Shown one piece after another: positions 16,321 to 25,177 of a stretch of 64,000 nucleotides of DNA. The DNA lies in NCBI GenBank assembly GCA_019638085.1, contig JAHBUL010000019.1, forward strand, positions 1 through 64,000, given 5' to 3'. How positions within the stretch are numbered: position 1 is the first letter of the stretch; the number at the start of each line of letters is the position of its first letter. This stretch comes from Flavobacteriales bacterium. GTDB lineage: Bacteria > Bacteroidota > Bacteroidia > Flavobacteriales_F > PHOS-HE28. The notes beneath the pieces are model-generated. The model had not been told where the DNA came from. It saw only the letters and a program-made list of their open reading frames with translations, and searched no databases. The translations under genes and the position numbers were made by a program.

Positions 16321-18174
16321 GTGCCGAACCTGCGTCCACTTCGTGTCCTGTTGCTCCGTATCGGGGTACTGGTGTTGATCTTTACCCTGCAACGGGTTCT
16401 GTTCGGCATGCTCAACCACGATGCCTTTCCCTCACCGCCCGCATCGGTGTACCTGGGCGGAATACGCTTCGACCTGAGCGCCATTGCTTGGCTGTACATG
16501 CCTTGGCTACTCACGGTATTGGTCTACCCTGCCCCTCTTGGATGGTTCGCCATCGTGCAGAAGGTCCTGTTCCATATCAGTAATGTGATCTGCTTTTTCC
16601 TGAACAGCATTGATCTGGAATACTTCAGGTTCACCTTGAAACGCAGTACCGCGGATCTCTTCGGCATCGCCACCGGCGGCAGCGACCTGGTCAATCTCAT
16701 TCCTGTATTCCTGAAGGATTACTGGTACGTGGTACTGATCTTCCTAGGCTCCATCGCGCTGGCGGAGTGGGGATACCGATGGGCTGGCCGAGGAGTACGC
16801 GAAGAACAAGCAAGACCTTGGTGGCTATGGCGTGCTGCTTTCATCGGCCTGGTGGTGCTTTTCTCCCGTGGTGGCTTCCAGTACATCCCCATCGGCGTGC
16901 TGGATTCAAGCAAATACGCTCCACCGGCGTACATGCCCATGGTGCTGAATACGCCTTTCACCTTCATGAAAAGCCTGGGCAAGCCAAGGATGAAGGAAGT
17001 CGCATACATGTCTGGCGAGGAAGCCGACCGGTTATGGCCTGTAATACATCACTATGGCGATTCGTCATGGACGATATCCCATCCCAATGTGGTGTTGATC
17101 ATTCTGGAAAGCTTCAGTGCCTCGTACAGTGGAAGGCTCAATGGTACCGGCAACGGCTATATGCCCTTTCTGGATTCGCTTATGGGCGAGAGCCTGAATT
17201 ATGACCATGCCTACGCCAATGGCAGGCGGAGCATCGACGGGATCCCCTCGATAGTGGCCGCCTTACCCAAGATGATGAACGAGGCCTTCATCGAATCCTC
17301 CTATGCCCAGCAACCCATCAGCAGCCTGCCGGGATTGCTCAAGGCCGACGGCTACAGCTCAGCATTCTTCCACGGTGGGCATAACGGCACCATGGGCTTT
17401 GATGCTTTTGCAAAGGTCGCCGGATTTCAACGCTATGTGGGGCGGAATCAGTACCCGGACCCCAAGGACAGTGACGGTATCTGGGGGATCCGCGATCGGC
17501 CATTCCTGCAGTTCTTTGCCCATGAAATGGCCGAACAAGAGCAGCCTTTTGTGAATTGTGTCTTCACGCTTTCCTCGCACCATCCCTACAAATTGCCGGA
17601 GGCAGAGGCGGAACGCTTTGCCGGTGGTGAGCTCCCGATCATGCCCACACTGCGGTATACCGATGATGCCCTGCGGGAATTTTTCGCCACGGCGCGCAAC
17701 ATGCCGTGGTACCACAACACACTCTTCGTGATCACTGCCGACCACACCGCGGATCTTGTGCGTAAGGGTGAGGTCAGTGGTGCCGCGTTCGACCATTGGG
17801 TGCCTTTACTTTACTACATGCCTTCTGCCATTCCCGCTCGCACGGAAAGCCGCGTGACCCAACACATCGACATTCTGCCGACAGTGCTGGATCTTATCGG
17901 ATATCCCGAACCGTTCTTCTCTTTCGGAAGCAGCTCTTTGCGACAGGAGCGCATACCGGCCGCCGTGAGTGAAAGCAACGCCACGTGGCTGATCATTGGG
18001 GACCACGCACAATTGCGTTCGGATGGCGAACGCATCCTTTGGTCCGCCGGAGTGCGCAGTGGATCCGAAGGGCGTGCGGATGCGGCGGAAGCGTTGATGC
18101 CCACGCTGCAGGCCGCCATTCAGCAGTACAACAACCACGTGCTCCACCAGGATATGGTACTGAAGCCCGAATGA
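16321..18174 (+). CDS. LTA synthase family membrane phosphoglycerol transferase-like protein
   Basis: 617 residues of the alkaline-phosphatase superfamily (LtaS/OpgB/MdoB type). Five hydrophobic segments occupy about 8-28, 46-70, 80-96, 130-148 and 168-186. The periplasmic catalytic domain starts near 250: VVLIILESFSAS with metal ligand E263, the nucleophile S304 in GRRSIDGIPS (Thr in LtaS), and ITADHTADL with the metal-binding Asp-His. It should move phosphoglycerol (or a similar alcohol phosphate) from a lipid to a glycan and release diacylglycerol. The start codon is GTG. It overlaps the lipid-kinase gene by 4 bases. Confidence 0.87.
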   Translation: MPNLRPLRVLLLRIGVLVLIFTLQRVLFGMLNHDAFPSPPASVYLGGIRFDLSAIAWLYMPWLLTVLVYPAPLGWFAIVQKVLFHISNVICFFLNSIDLEYFRFTLKRSTADLFGIATGGSDLVNLIPVFLKDYWYVVLIFLGSIALAEWGYRWAGRGVREEQARPWWLWRAAFIGLVVLFSRGGFQYIPIGVLDSSKYAPPAYMPMVLNTPFTFMKSLGKPRMKEVAYMSGEEADRLWPVIHHYGDSSWTISHPNVVLIILESFSASYSGRLNGTGNGYMPFLDSLMGESLNYDHAYANGRRSIDGIPSIVAALPKMMNEAFIESSYAQQPISSLPGLLKADGYSSAFFHGGHNGTMGFDAFAKVAGFQRYVGRNQYPDPKDSDGIWGIRDRPFLQFFAHEMAEQEQPFVNCVFTLSSHHPYKLPEAEAERFAGGELPIMPTLRYTDDALREFFATARNMPWYHNTLFVITADHTADLVRKGEVSGAAFDHWVPLLYYMPSAIPARTESRVTQHIDILPTVLDLIGYPEPFFSFGSSSLRQERIPAAVSESNATWLIIGDHAQLRSDGERILWSAGVRSGSEGRADAAEALMPTLQAAIQQYNNHVLHQDMVLKPE

Positions 18175-19055
18175 AGGTCCTCACGGTGATCAATCCCCGA
18201 TCGGGAAAAGGGCGGGCGGAGAGCTTGCGGGAAGCGGCTGTTGCACTGGCAAAGCAGCGCGGTGATGAATTGGAGATAAGAACCATTGCTGCACCCGGCG
18301 ACGGAATGCGTTTTGCCCATGAAGCCAAGGATGCCGGCTTCGAAAGGATCATTTCCATCGGAGGGGATGGCACCCTGAATGGCGTGGCTGCCGGTATAGT
18401 GGGTTCTCCGTTGCAACTCGGCATCGTGCCCATGGGATCCGGCAACGGCTATGCGCGATCGTTGATGATCCCGCGCGGCCCCATGCAGGCATTGCACTTG
18501 GCATTCACCGGAAATGCCCGACAGATGGACGTTTGCTACCTGAACGACCGGCTCTTCCTGGGCACTGCCGGTATCGGCTTCGATGCACGGGTGGCTTGGG
18601 AATTCGACAAGAGTGAAGGTCGCGGCATGTGGAATTACATGCGCTTGATCATGAAGCACGTGCTGAGCGCCAAGCCCATGCGCGTGGTCTTGAAAGTGAA
18701 CAAGGAGACCCGTGAGGACAAGGTGCTGATGCTCGTGTTCTGCAATACCCGCGAGTTCGGTAACGGTGCCGTAATCAGCCCCGGCTCGCTCCCCGACGAC
18801 GGCCTTGCGGAACTGCGTATTGTAGCCAAGCCCCCGTTGCTCCCCATGCTCATGGCCTTCATTCGCATGTACAATGGGAGCATCGACTCCAGCCCCTACA
18901 TCACCAACATTGTTACGGACCAGGCCATGGCACACCAGGATGGCATGCTCGCGCACTTGGATGGTGAGCCGGTGGAGATCGGGCAGGACGTGCAGTTCCG
19001 CTTGGATCCGAAGCAGCTTTGGGTGGTGAATAACTCCTCAGCGAACAGAGCGTAG
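18171..19055 (+). CDS. Diacylglycerol/lipid kinase family protein
   Basis: 294 residues of the DgkB/YegS soluble lipid-kinase family, which phosphorylate diacylglycerol or sphingoid lipids with ATP at the membrane surface. VINPRSGKGR at 6-15 and the nucleotide-binding GGDGTLNGVA at 64-73 are intact, followed by GIVPMGSGNGYARSL and GIGFDARVAW. The ATGA overlap with the LtaS-like gene implies translational coupling, and the pair makes sense as release and recycling of diacylglycerol. Confidence 0.9.
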   Translation: MKVLTVINPRSGKGRAESLREAAVALAKQRGDELEIRTIAAPGDGMRFAHEAKDAGFERIISIGGDGTLNGVAAGIVGSPLQLGIVPMGSGNGYARSLMIPRGPMQALHLAFTGNARQMDVCYLNDRLFLGTAGIGFDARVAWEFDKSEGRGMWNYMRLIMKHVLSAKPMRVVLKVNKETREDKVLMLVFCNTREFGNGAVISPGSLPDDGLAELRIVAKPPLLPMLMAFIRMYNGSIDSSPYITNIVTDQAMAHQDGMLAHLDGEPVEIGQDVQFRLDPKQLWVVNNSSANRA

Positions 19056-19064
19056 TTCACGGAG

Positions 19065-19988
19065 CTATCTCCTTGCACCTTCGGGAAATTGAACTTTATC
19101 CGGCGCTCCGTTCATCAGAGGTAAGGCCAGTTTCAGAATGCGGTTCCGGCGGCCAGTGGTGTCTGCCGGTTCCACTGGATAGGAAACGACGGCTTCCATC
19201 CACGCGAAGGCATTGATCCTGAAATACACCGCAGGTTCCCACAGCTTGTGCTCTGTGATCGGGAACTGTGGATACCGTTCTTCAAAATCCTTGGTGGCGG
19301 CAGCAAGTAGGCATGCTTCCACGAATTGCAGATCGCTGGTGTATGCCACTTGGATCGGGGTCTCATTCCAGATAAAGGGGATCTCAGGGCCGGAATAATT
19401 GATGACCTCTTCCTTCAACACTAAACTATTGGGGAATCGAATGATCCTGCCACTCCTTCTATCGTTGACCAGATAGTCGCCGCTGCATTCCAGAATGGAA
19501 GTATCCAGATAGCTAATCGATACTACATCCCCACGAAATCCCTTGATCTGGATCCGGTCGCCTACCAAGTACGATCGGCGGAATATTAAATAGACCCACG
19601 CAATGAATGAAGCGATCGGGGCCTGTAAGGCAAAGCCAACAACCAGGGATATGAGTCCGAAACTGACCGCCGCTGCATACAGGTTCTGGAACAAAAAGGA
19701 GGCTACTACGATAAGACTGAACACGATCGCGAGCAAGCGTATGATACGCAACAGGTTGTACTGGTCTCCTTCGATGTGTGCCCGGACGCTGACCAGCCGT
19801 GTAATGACCTTGCTTATCAAGAAGATCATGGCGATCAAGAACAGGCTCATGCTGAGCTTTTCCACGAATGGAACATATTCCGCCCATGGATGGAAGACCT
19901 TCAAGTTCAGAGAATAATGAAGGGCAAGCAGCAACACCGCAACTGCCGCATACACCTTGATCCAGTACTTCGTCCTTCGAATTTCCAT
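19065..19988 (-). CDS. MscS-family mechanosensitive ion channel
   Basis: 307 residues. About four transmembrane helices precede the MscS pore helix and beta domain: SFGLISLVVGFALQAPIASFIAWVYL (given in two parts: SFGLISLVVGFALQ and APIASFIAWVYL) near 118-143, RSYLVGDRIQIKGFRGDV near 147, then YLDTSIL and the IRFPNSLVLKEEVINYS loop. It should open under membrane tension in the inner membrane. ATG 19988 is preceded by AAGGAG and gives a proper N-terminus; a frame extending to 20330 has no membrane features and overlaps nth. Confidence 0.88.
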   Translation of the reverse strand: MEIRRTKYWIKVYAAVAVLLLALHYSLNLKVFHPWAEYVPFVEKLSMSLFLIAMIFLISKVITRLVSVRAHIEGDQYNLLRIIRLLAIVFSLIVVASFLFQNLYAAAVSFGLISLVVGFALQAPIASFIAWVYLIFRRSYLVGDRIQIKGFRGDVVSISYLDTSILECSGDYLVNDRRSGRIIRFPNSLVLKEEVINYSGPEIPFIWNETPIQVAYTSDLQFVEACLLAAATKDFEERYPQFPITEHKLWEPAVYFRINAFAWMEAVVSYPVEPADTTGRRNRILKLALPLMNGAPDKVQFPEGARR

Positions 19989-20234
19989 GGGCTCTCCTTC
20001 CTTTTCCGGTCCATATGATGTGGATCCTTGACGAAAGTAGCGTGCGCATCTCCAGTAAAACGCGGGCGGAAGACTCCCTGTTTGCCCCCACGACACCCGG
20101 ATGGATGGTTCGAACGTGGACAGTGCAACGGAAGAGGCAGGTTGGCACCTTGCTGTATTACCCTGAACGGAAGCGTTCTCCATCGGGCTGCTCATCCTGC
20201 ATAGGGCCGTTGCCGCTGTTGTGCATACTTCCTC

Positions 20235-20242
20235 CACCTTTG
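20235..20242 (+). promoter_or_regulatory. CACCTTTG box before nth
   Basis: One base off the TAnnTTTG consensus. It ends 7 bases before the nth ATG, a spacing too short for a normal leader. Confidence 0.35.
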
Positions 20243-20249
20243 TAGAGCC

Positions 20250-20885
20250 ATGACCAAGAAAGAGAAAGCCGCCTTCGTGGCGAAAACGCTGAACCGCCTC
20301 TACCCACGACCTTCGATCCCGTTGGATCACACGGATCCGTATACGTTGCTGGTGGCCGTGGTCCTCAGTGCGCAGTCCACGGATAAGAAGGTGAATGAGA
20401 TAACGCCACTGCTTTTCGCGAAGGCGAATACGCCCAAGGCAATGTCGAGCATGGAAGTGGAGGAGATCCGCGAGATCATTAAGCCCTGCGGGCTTTCACC
20501 TGCGAAGAGCAAGGCACTCCACGGCCTTTCGGAGATCATCCTGAAAAAGCATGGCGGACAAGTACCGCAAACTTTCGAAGAGCTGGAAGCCCTGCCCGGC
20601 GTGGGTCATAAAACGGCCAGCGTAGTGATGTCCCAAGCATTCGGCATACCCGCATTCCCCGTGGACACACACATCCACCGCTTGGCGTGGCGTTGGGGGT
20701 TGAGCACGGGCAAGAACGTGGAGCGTACGGAGGTGGACCTGAAACGATTGTTCCCAAGGGACACCTGGAGTACGATCCATATCCAGATCATCTACTTCGG
20801 GCGTGAGCACTGCCCTGCAAGGGGCCACGATCCGCTGAAGTGCCCTATCTGTAAGGAGATCGGACGGAAGGTGCTTTTTAAGTGA
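20250..20885 (+). CDS. nth: Endonuclease III, DNA glycosylase/AP lyase
   Basis: Nth removes oxidised pyrimidines in base excision repair. The 211 residues have the helix-hairpin-helix LPGVGHKTASVV with catalytic K121 and the catalytic D139 in FPVDTHIHRLA. The C-terminal iron-sulfur loop is altered: cysteines C188, C198 and C201 are present (C-x9-C-x2-C) but the fourth cysteine of the usual C-x6-C-x2-C-x5-C motif is replaced by KEIGRKVLFK. The cluster may therefore be absent or unusually ligated. It lies upstream of the small protein/sigma factor block. Confidence 0.95.
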   Translation: MTKKEKAAFVAKTLNRLYPRPSIPLDHTDPYTLLVAVVLSAQSTDKKVNEITPLLFAKANTPKAMSSMEVEEIREIIKPCGLSPAKSKALHGLSEIILKKHGGQVPQTFEELEALPGVGHKTASVVMSQAFGIPAFPVDTHIHRLAWRWGLSTGKNVERTEVDLKRLFPRDTWSTIHIQIIYFGREHCPARGHDPLKCPICKEIGRKVLFK

Positions 20886-20946
20886 AAGGTCGCTGGTGAC
20901 CGGCGACCGGACTAGTCACAAACCACCAGCCACCATGCACGATAAC

Positions 20947-21108
20947 CTAGTTCAGCACCACATGTACTTGGCCAACCGGCGGCACTTCCACCACCTTCAA
21001 CGCTTTGCTGTAGTTGAGGATGGCGTTGACTGTTGACGGCCGGGGGCCGGAAAGAGCGGGCATTTCAGCGCGGTTACGAGAAGGTCTCCTAAGTGTAGAG
21101 TGTGCCAT
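20947..21108 (-). CDS. Possible small protein downstream of the sigma factor
   Basis: A 53-residue reading frame starting at ATG 21108. The C-terminal part (TVNAILNYSKALKVVEVPPV then GQVHVVLN) looks like a compact helix-strand protein rather than random sequence, and I have the impression of similar short proteins beside the same sigma factor in other Flavobacteriia, though this is not verified. The N-terminus is basic (STLRRPSRNRAEM). It is co-oriented with the sigma factor, 236 bases downstream of it. Function unknown. Confidence 0.5.
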   Translation of the reverse strand: MAHSTLRRPSRNRAEMPALSGPRPSTVNAILNYSKALKVVEVPPVGQVHVVLN

Positions 21109-21168
21109 ATCAGTGGATTTTTGCTTAGAACGCCGGGGCATCAGCGCATATTGCATAGCCGGGGAAAT

Positions 21169-21277
21169 CCTTATGGAGCATCAAGGTCCCGTATCGGAGA
21201 CCTTGATGGAGCTTCCGGGTCAGGAAGCCTTGGGGGCTCTGGCATCCAAGCCCGAGGCGGAAAACCTTGATGGAGCA
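21169..21277. repeat. Three CCTTnATGGAGC repeats with an inverted repeat
   Basis: Copies of CCTT(A/GA)TGGAGC lie at 21169-21180, 21201-21213 and 21265-21277. CATCAAGGTC (21179-21188) and GACCTTGATG (21199-21208) form a perfect 10-base stem with a 10-base loop. The block lies between the small protein and the sigma-factor gene, in the intergenic stretch 21109-21344 that otherwise shows no gene. Confidence 0.6.
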
Positions 21278-21344
21278 TGTACCAAAACACGAACGCCGGC
21301 TTACGGGCCGACGTTCCTGGGGCGGGATCCCTCACGCGTAGGGA

Positions 21345-21932
21345 TCAGGCCCGTTCAAGCTGCATGCCGTGCTGCTTGATCAGTCTTCGCATATTGATCA
21401 GGGCGTAGCGCATGCGACCCAACGCCGTGTTGATGCTCACATCGGTGTGCTCCGCGATCTCTTTGAAGCTCATGCCCAAGTAGGTACGCATCACCACCAC
21501 TTCCTTCTGCTCGGGAGGTAGCTTCTCGATCAGCTTGCGTACATCCTCATCGATCTGTGCGTTCACCATGCGCTCCTCCACGTTCTTGTCTGGCTGGGAG
21601 TGCGTGGCGAAGACATCATACTCATCGTTGCTGCGCACCATCGGCATTTTCTTCCTCCGCCTGAAATGGTCGATGACCAAGTTGTGGGCGATGCGCATCA
21701 CCCAAGGCAGGAACTTGCCTTCCTCGTTGTATTTGCCCGCTTTGAGATGATGTACCACCTTGATAAAGGCTTCCTGGAAGATATCCTCAGTGACCTCTCG
21801 GTCACGTACCATCAAAAAGATGTGGGACCACACTTTCCGCTTGTGGCGGAGAAGAAGGATCTCGAACGCATGCTCATCGCCACCGATGTAGTGACGCACG
21901 AGCTCAATGTCTGAAAGTGACTTGGACAGCAT
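21345..21932 (-). CDS. RNA polymerase sigma-70 family (ECF-type) sigma factor
   Basis: 195 residues. Region 2 spans about 10-95 (ELVRHYIGGDEHAFEILL, then DIFQEAFIKVVHHL and FLPWVMRIAHNLVIDHFRRR). Region 4 spans about 130-185 (LPPEQKEVVVMRTYLGMSFKEIAEH and SINTALGRMRYALINMRR). No anti-sigma gene is adjacent. This resembles the widely conserved flavobacterial ECF sigma factor that is often beside uvrA, which is the case here (divergent, 248-base gap). A short inverted repeat GATCCCT/AGGGATC (21326-21346) overlaps the stop codon. Confidence 0.93.
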   Translation of the reverse strand: MLSKSLSDIELVRHYIGGDEHAFEILLLRHKRKVWSHIFLMVRDREVTEDIFQEAFIKVVHHLKAGKYNEEGKFLPWVMRIAHNLVIDHFRRRKKMPMVRSNDEYDVFATHSQPDKNVEERMVNAQIDEDVRKLIEKLPPEQKEVVVMRTYLGMSFKEIAEHTDVSINTALGRMRYALINMRRLIKQHGMQLERA

Positions 21933-22165
21933 GACCTTTTCCCGTTTAGGTCCGAAGGAGTATGAAGGGCACTTCGGTGTAGAGGTCTTGCTATGCGCTG
22001 TCCGTTTGGGTGTTGTGAAGATCCCGCTAAAGGGAAGATCCGGTGAACTGAATGCAGACGTGTGGTGTTCTGTAAACGTTGCCTGAGGACGGTCTATTGT
22101 GCAAGTAGACCAAATTCCTCACGGCCAAATATATGCGGTTGGATCCAATCCGGAATACTGCGGTG

Positions 22166-22173
22166 TAAATTTG
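22166..22173 (+). promoter_or_regulatory. TAAATTTG -7 box of uvrA
   Basis: Perfect TAnnTTTG, ending 7 bases before a TTG codon in the uvrA frame (22181) and 100 bases before the alternative GTG (22274). Confidence 0.6.
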
Positions 22174-22180
22174 CGCCCCC

Positions 22181-25060
22181 TTGTCCCAGCCCTCACATAG
22201 CACCCCGGCCCCGGCCGGACCCAAACAAGCTGCCACCAATGGGCGAGCGAGCAGCCGCCCCCGCGCTTCCGGAGTGATCAGTGTGCAGGGTGCCCGTGTC
22301 CACAACCTGAAGAATGTGAACGTGGACATTCCCCGTGGAAAGCTTGTGGTGATAACCGGGCTGAGCGGCAGCGGCAAAAGTTCCTTGGCGTTCGATACGC
22401 TATATGCTGAAGGACAGCGCCGCTATGTGGTAAGCTTGAGCAGCTACGCCCGGCAGTTCCTGGGGCGCTTGGAGAAACCCGACGTGGACCGCATCACCGG
22501 CATCAGCCCGGCCATCGCCATTGAGCAGAAGGTGATGACAAGCAATCCGCGCAGTACCGTTGGGACCAGCACCGAGGTGTATGACCACCTGAAGTTGCTC
22601 TTCGCACGGGTTGGCCGCACCTATAGTCCAGTGACCGGACGCGAGGTTAAGCGTGATACCATTGAGGATGTAGTTGCCGCCGCCAACGAATTCCCGAAGG
22701 AGAGCACGGTGCTTTTGATGAGTCCGATCAACTTGCCTGATGGAAGGAGCCTGCGCGAACATCTGGATGTATTGCAGCAACAAGGATTCGCACGCGTGCA
22801 TGACGGCGCGAAGGTGCAGCGGATCGAGGATCTGCTGATCGAGAAGAAATTAGGTGAAGGACCGTGGAGCTTGGTGCTTGATCGTATTACAGTGGATCCG
22901 GGCAATGAGGAGACCGAAAGCCGCGTGGCCGATAGTGCCGAGACCGCCTTTTTCGAAGGCCAAGGTGCGTGCATGTTGCTGGGTGTGGACATGAACGGCA
23001 AACCGCTGCAGCTGGACTTCAGCGACCGCTTCGAGCTGGATGGGATCACCTTCGAGGAACCCATACCGAATTTCTTCAGCTTCAACGACCCTGTGGGTGC
23101 CTGTCCACGTTGCGAAGGCTACGGCAACATCATCGGCATTGATGCCGACCTAGTGATCCCGGACAAGAGCCTCTCCCTGTACGACGATTGCGTTGCTCCA
23201 TGGCGTGGTGAAAAGCTCAGCGAGTGGAAACGTGATTTCATCCGCGATTCCGCGAAGCACGACTTCCCCATCCACCGCGCATACCGCGAGCTGAACGAGG
23301 CCCAACGCCACCTCCTATGGAACGGCGCACGTGGAGTACACGGCATCGATGCATTCTTCCAGTACTGCGAGCAGAAGAGCTACAAGATCCAATACCGGGT
23401 GCTCGCCAGCCGCTACCGCGGAAAGACCACCTGTACGCTCTGCCACGGCAGCCGTTTGAAGCCTGAGACCCGCCATGTGAAAGTGGCCGATCGCGACATC
23501 ACCGAACTGGTGCGCTTACCCATTACCGAATGCTTGGACTTCTTCAAGCAGATCGACCTCTCCCCTGCCGACCACAAGATCGCGGAACGCCTGCTGAAGG
23601 AGATCGTGAACCGACTGCGCTATCTGGATGAAGTGGGCGTAGGCTACCTCACCTTAAATCGGCGCAGCAATACCCTCAGCGGCGGCGAGACCCAGCGCAT
23701 CGATCTGGCCACCTCGCTCGGCAGTAGCTTGGTAGGCAGCATGTACATCCTGGACGAGCCCAGCATCGGATTGCATCCGCGCGATACCAACCGCCTGATC
23801 GATGTCCTTAAGCAACTGCGCGACCTGGGCAACACCGTGATCGTGGTGGAACATGACGAAGATGTTATGCGCGCTGCGGACCACATCATCGACATGGGAC
23901 CGGAAGCCGGCACCCATGGTGGAGAAGTGGTGTTCAGTGGCACACACGACCAGCTGATCCAAAGCGATAGCCTCACGGCCAAGTATCTCACAGGGCGCAT
24001 GCAGATCCCTCGGCCCACGCGTCGCCGTCCGGTCAAGGACCGGCTGATCGTGAAGGGCGCCCACGAGAACAACCTGAAGGGGATTGATGCGGTGTTCCCA
24101 CTGAACATGCTGACGGTGGTCACCGGTGTGAGTGGCAGTGGCAAGACCACTTTGGTGAAGCGCATCCTCTACCCTGCCTTGCGCCGCGAACTGGAAGGCG
24201 GTGGTGGTGAACGGCCCGGTGAATTCAAGGAATTGGCTGGCGATGTGCGTCGCGTGCAGGCTGTGGAGATGGTGGACCAGAACCCGATCGGCCGCTCATC
24301 ACGCAGCAATCCAGTGACCTATGTGAAGGCTTGGGACGACATCCGGCAATTGTATAGTGAACTGGAGATCGCCAAGATGCGTGGATACAAACCAGCCTAC
24401 TTCAGCTTCAACGTGGATGGTGGCCGATGCGAGGTATGCCAAGGCGAAGGAGAAGTGCATATCGAGATGCAGTTCATGGCGGACATCAATTTGCGCTGCG
24501 ACGCATGCCATGGCAAGCGGTTCAAGGAGGAGATCCTGGACGTGAAATTCCAAGGAAAGGATGTGGCCGATCTACTGGACCTCACGGTGGATGATGCGTT
24601 GGAGTTCTTCCAAGCACATGTCGACAAGCACAATTCCGTGAAGCGCATTGTGGAAAAGCTCATGCCTTTGCAGGAAACCGGACTTGGCTATGTGAAGCTC
24701 GGACAGAGCAGTAGCACACTTTCGGGTGGTGAGGCACAACGCATCAAGCTCGCTTCCTTCCTCGGTAAAGGCCACGATGCACAGGCCACGCTCTTCATCT
24801 TTGATGAACCCACGACCGGATTGCACTTTCATGATATCGCCAAGCTGCTCAAAGCCTTGAATGCCTTGATCGAGAACGGGCACAGCGTGTTGGTGATCGA
24901 GCACAACTTGGAGGTGATCGCCTGCGCGGACCATCTGCTCGACCTCGGCCCGGAAGCCGGGGACGCTGGCGGGTCCATTGTTTTTGAAGGCACACCGGAG
25001 GAGCTGGTGCTGAATGATGTCGGGCATACCGCGCATTATTTGAAGGCGGTGCTTCGCTAG
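22181..25060 (+). CDS. uvrA: Excinuclease ABC subunit A
   Basis: UvrA is the damage-recognition ATPase of nucleotide excision repair. The protein (959 residues from TTG 22181) holds two ABC modules: Walker A GLSGSGKSSLAF near 60, signature TLSGGETQRIDLA, Walker B YILDEPSIGLH; second Walker A GVSGSGKTTLVKR, TLSGGEAQRIKLA, IFDEPTTGLH. Zinc sites CPRCEGYG, CTLCHG and CEVCQG/CDACHGKR are intact. The start is uncertain: no ATG is available; TTG 22181 lies 7 bases after the promoter box, while GTG 22274 begins exactly at the conserved GARVHNLKN block. Stand-alone gene divergent from the sigma factor. Confidence 0.96.
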   Translation: MSQPSHSTPAPAGPKQAATNGRASSRPRASGVISVQGARVHNLKNVNVDIPRGKLVVITGLSGSGKSSLAFDTLYAEGQRRYVVSLSSYARQFLGRLEKPDVDRITGISPAIAIEQKVMTSNPRSTVGTSTEVYDHLKLLFARVGRTYSPVTGREVKRDTIEDVVAAANEFPKESTVLLMSPINLPDGRSLREHLDVLQQQGFARVHDGAKVQRIEDLLIEKKLGEGPWSLVLDRITVDPGNEETESRVADSAETAFFEGQGACMLLGVDMNGKPLQLDFSDRFELDGITFEEPIPNFFSFNDPVGACPRCEGYGNIIGIDADLVIPDKSLSLYDDCVAPWRGEKLSEWKRDFIRDSAKHDFPIHRAYRELNEAQRHLLWNGARGVHGIDAFFQYCEQKSYKIQYRVLASRYRGKTTCTLCHGSRLKPETRHVKVADRDITELVRLPITECLDFFKQIDLSPADHKIAERLLKEIVNRLRYLDEVGVGYLTLNRRSNTLSGGETQRIDLATSLGSSLVGSMYILDEPSIGLHPRDTNRLIDVLKQLRDLGNTVIVVEHDEDVMRAADHIIDMGPEAGTHGGEVVFSGTHDQLIQSDSLTAKYLTGRMQIPRPTRRRPVKDRLIVKGAHENNLKGIDAVFPLNMLTVVTGVSGSGKTTLVKRILYPALRRELEGGGGERPGEFKELAGDVRRVQAVEMVDQNPIGRSSRSNPVTYVKAWDDIRQLYSELEIAKMRGYKPAYFSFNVDGGRCEVCQGEGEVHIEMQFMADINLRCDACHGKRFKEEILDVKFQGKDVADLLDLTVDDALEFFQAHVDKHNSVKRIVEKLMPLQETGLGYVKLGQSSSTLSGGEAQRIKLASFLGKGHDAQATLFIFDEPTTGLHFHDIAKLLKALNALIENGHSVLVIEHNLEVIACADHLLDLGPEAGDAGGSIVFEGTPEELVLNDVGHTAHYLKAVLR

Positions 25061-25065
25061 GGCGT

Positions 25066-25160
25066 AGTTGTCGGTTCTCAGTTGTTAGTTGTCAGGCTGG
25101 CCGCACTGAACTTCGAATACGGATGAAGGTGATAGCACGGACCTGACAACTGAGAACCGG
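25066..25160. repeat. Inverted GTTGTCA-type intergenic repeat (copy 1)
   Basis: GTTGTCGGTTCTCAGTTGTT continuing to AGTTGTCAGG (to 25095) is mirrored by CCTGACAACTGAGAACCGG (25142-25160). It lies between the convergent ends of uvrA and the ClC gene and can fold into a long imperfect hairpin. Related copies occur at about 35975-36113 and 37143-37185. Confidence 0.7.
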
Positions 25161-25177
25161 CTACGGCCAACTGAACT

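Noticed and set aside
19989-20330. N-terminal extension of the MscS gene
   Set aside because: It overlaps nth, lacks membrane or signal features, and ATG 19988 has an AAGGAG ribosome site.
21014-21379. Plus-strand frame over the repeat block before the sigma factor
   Set aside because: It overlaps the sigma factor 3' end and the small protein antisense, and its protein follows the repeats with no sign of a fold.
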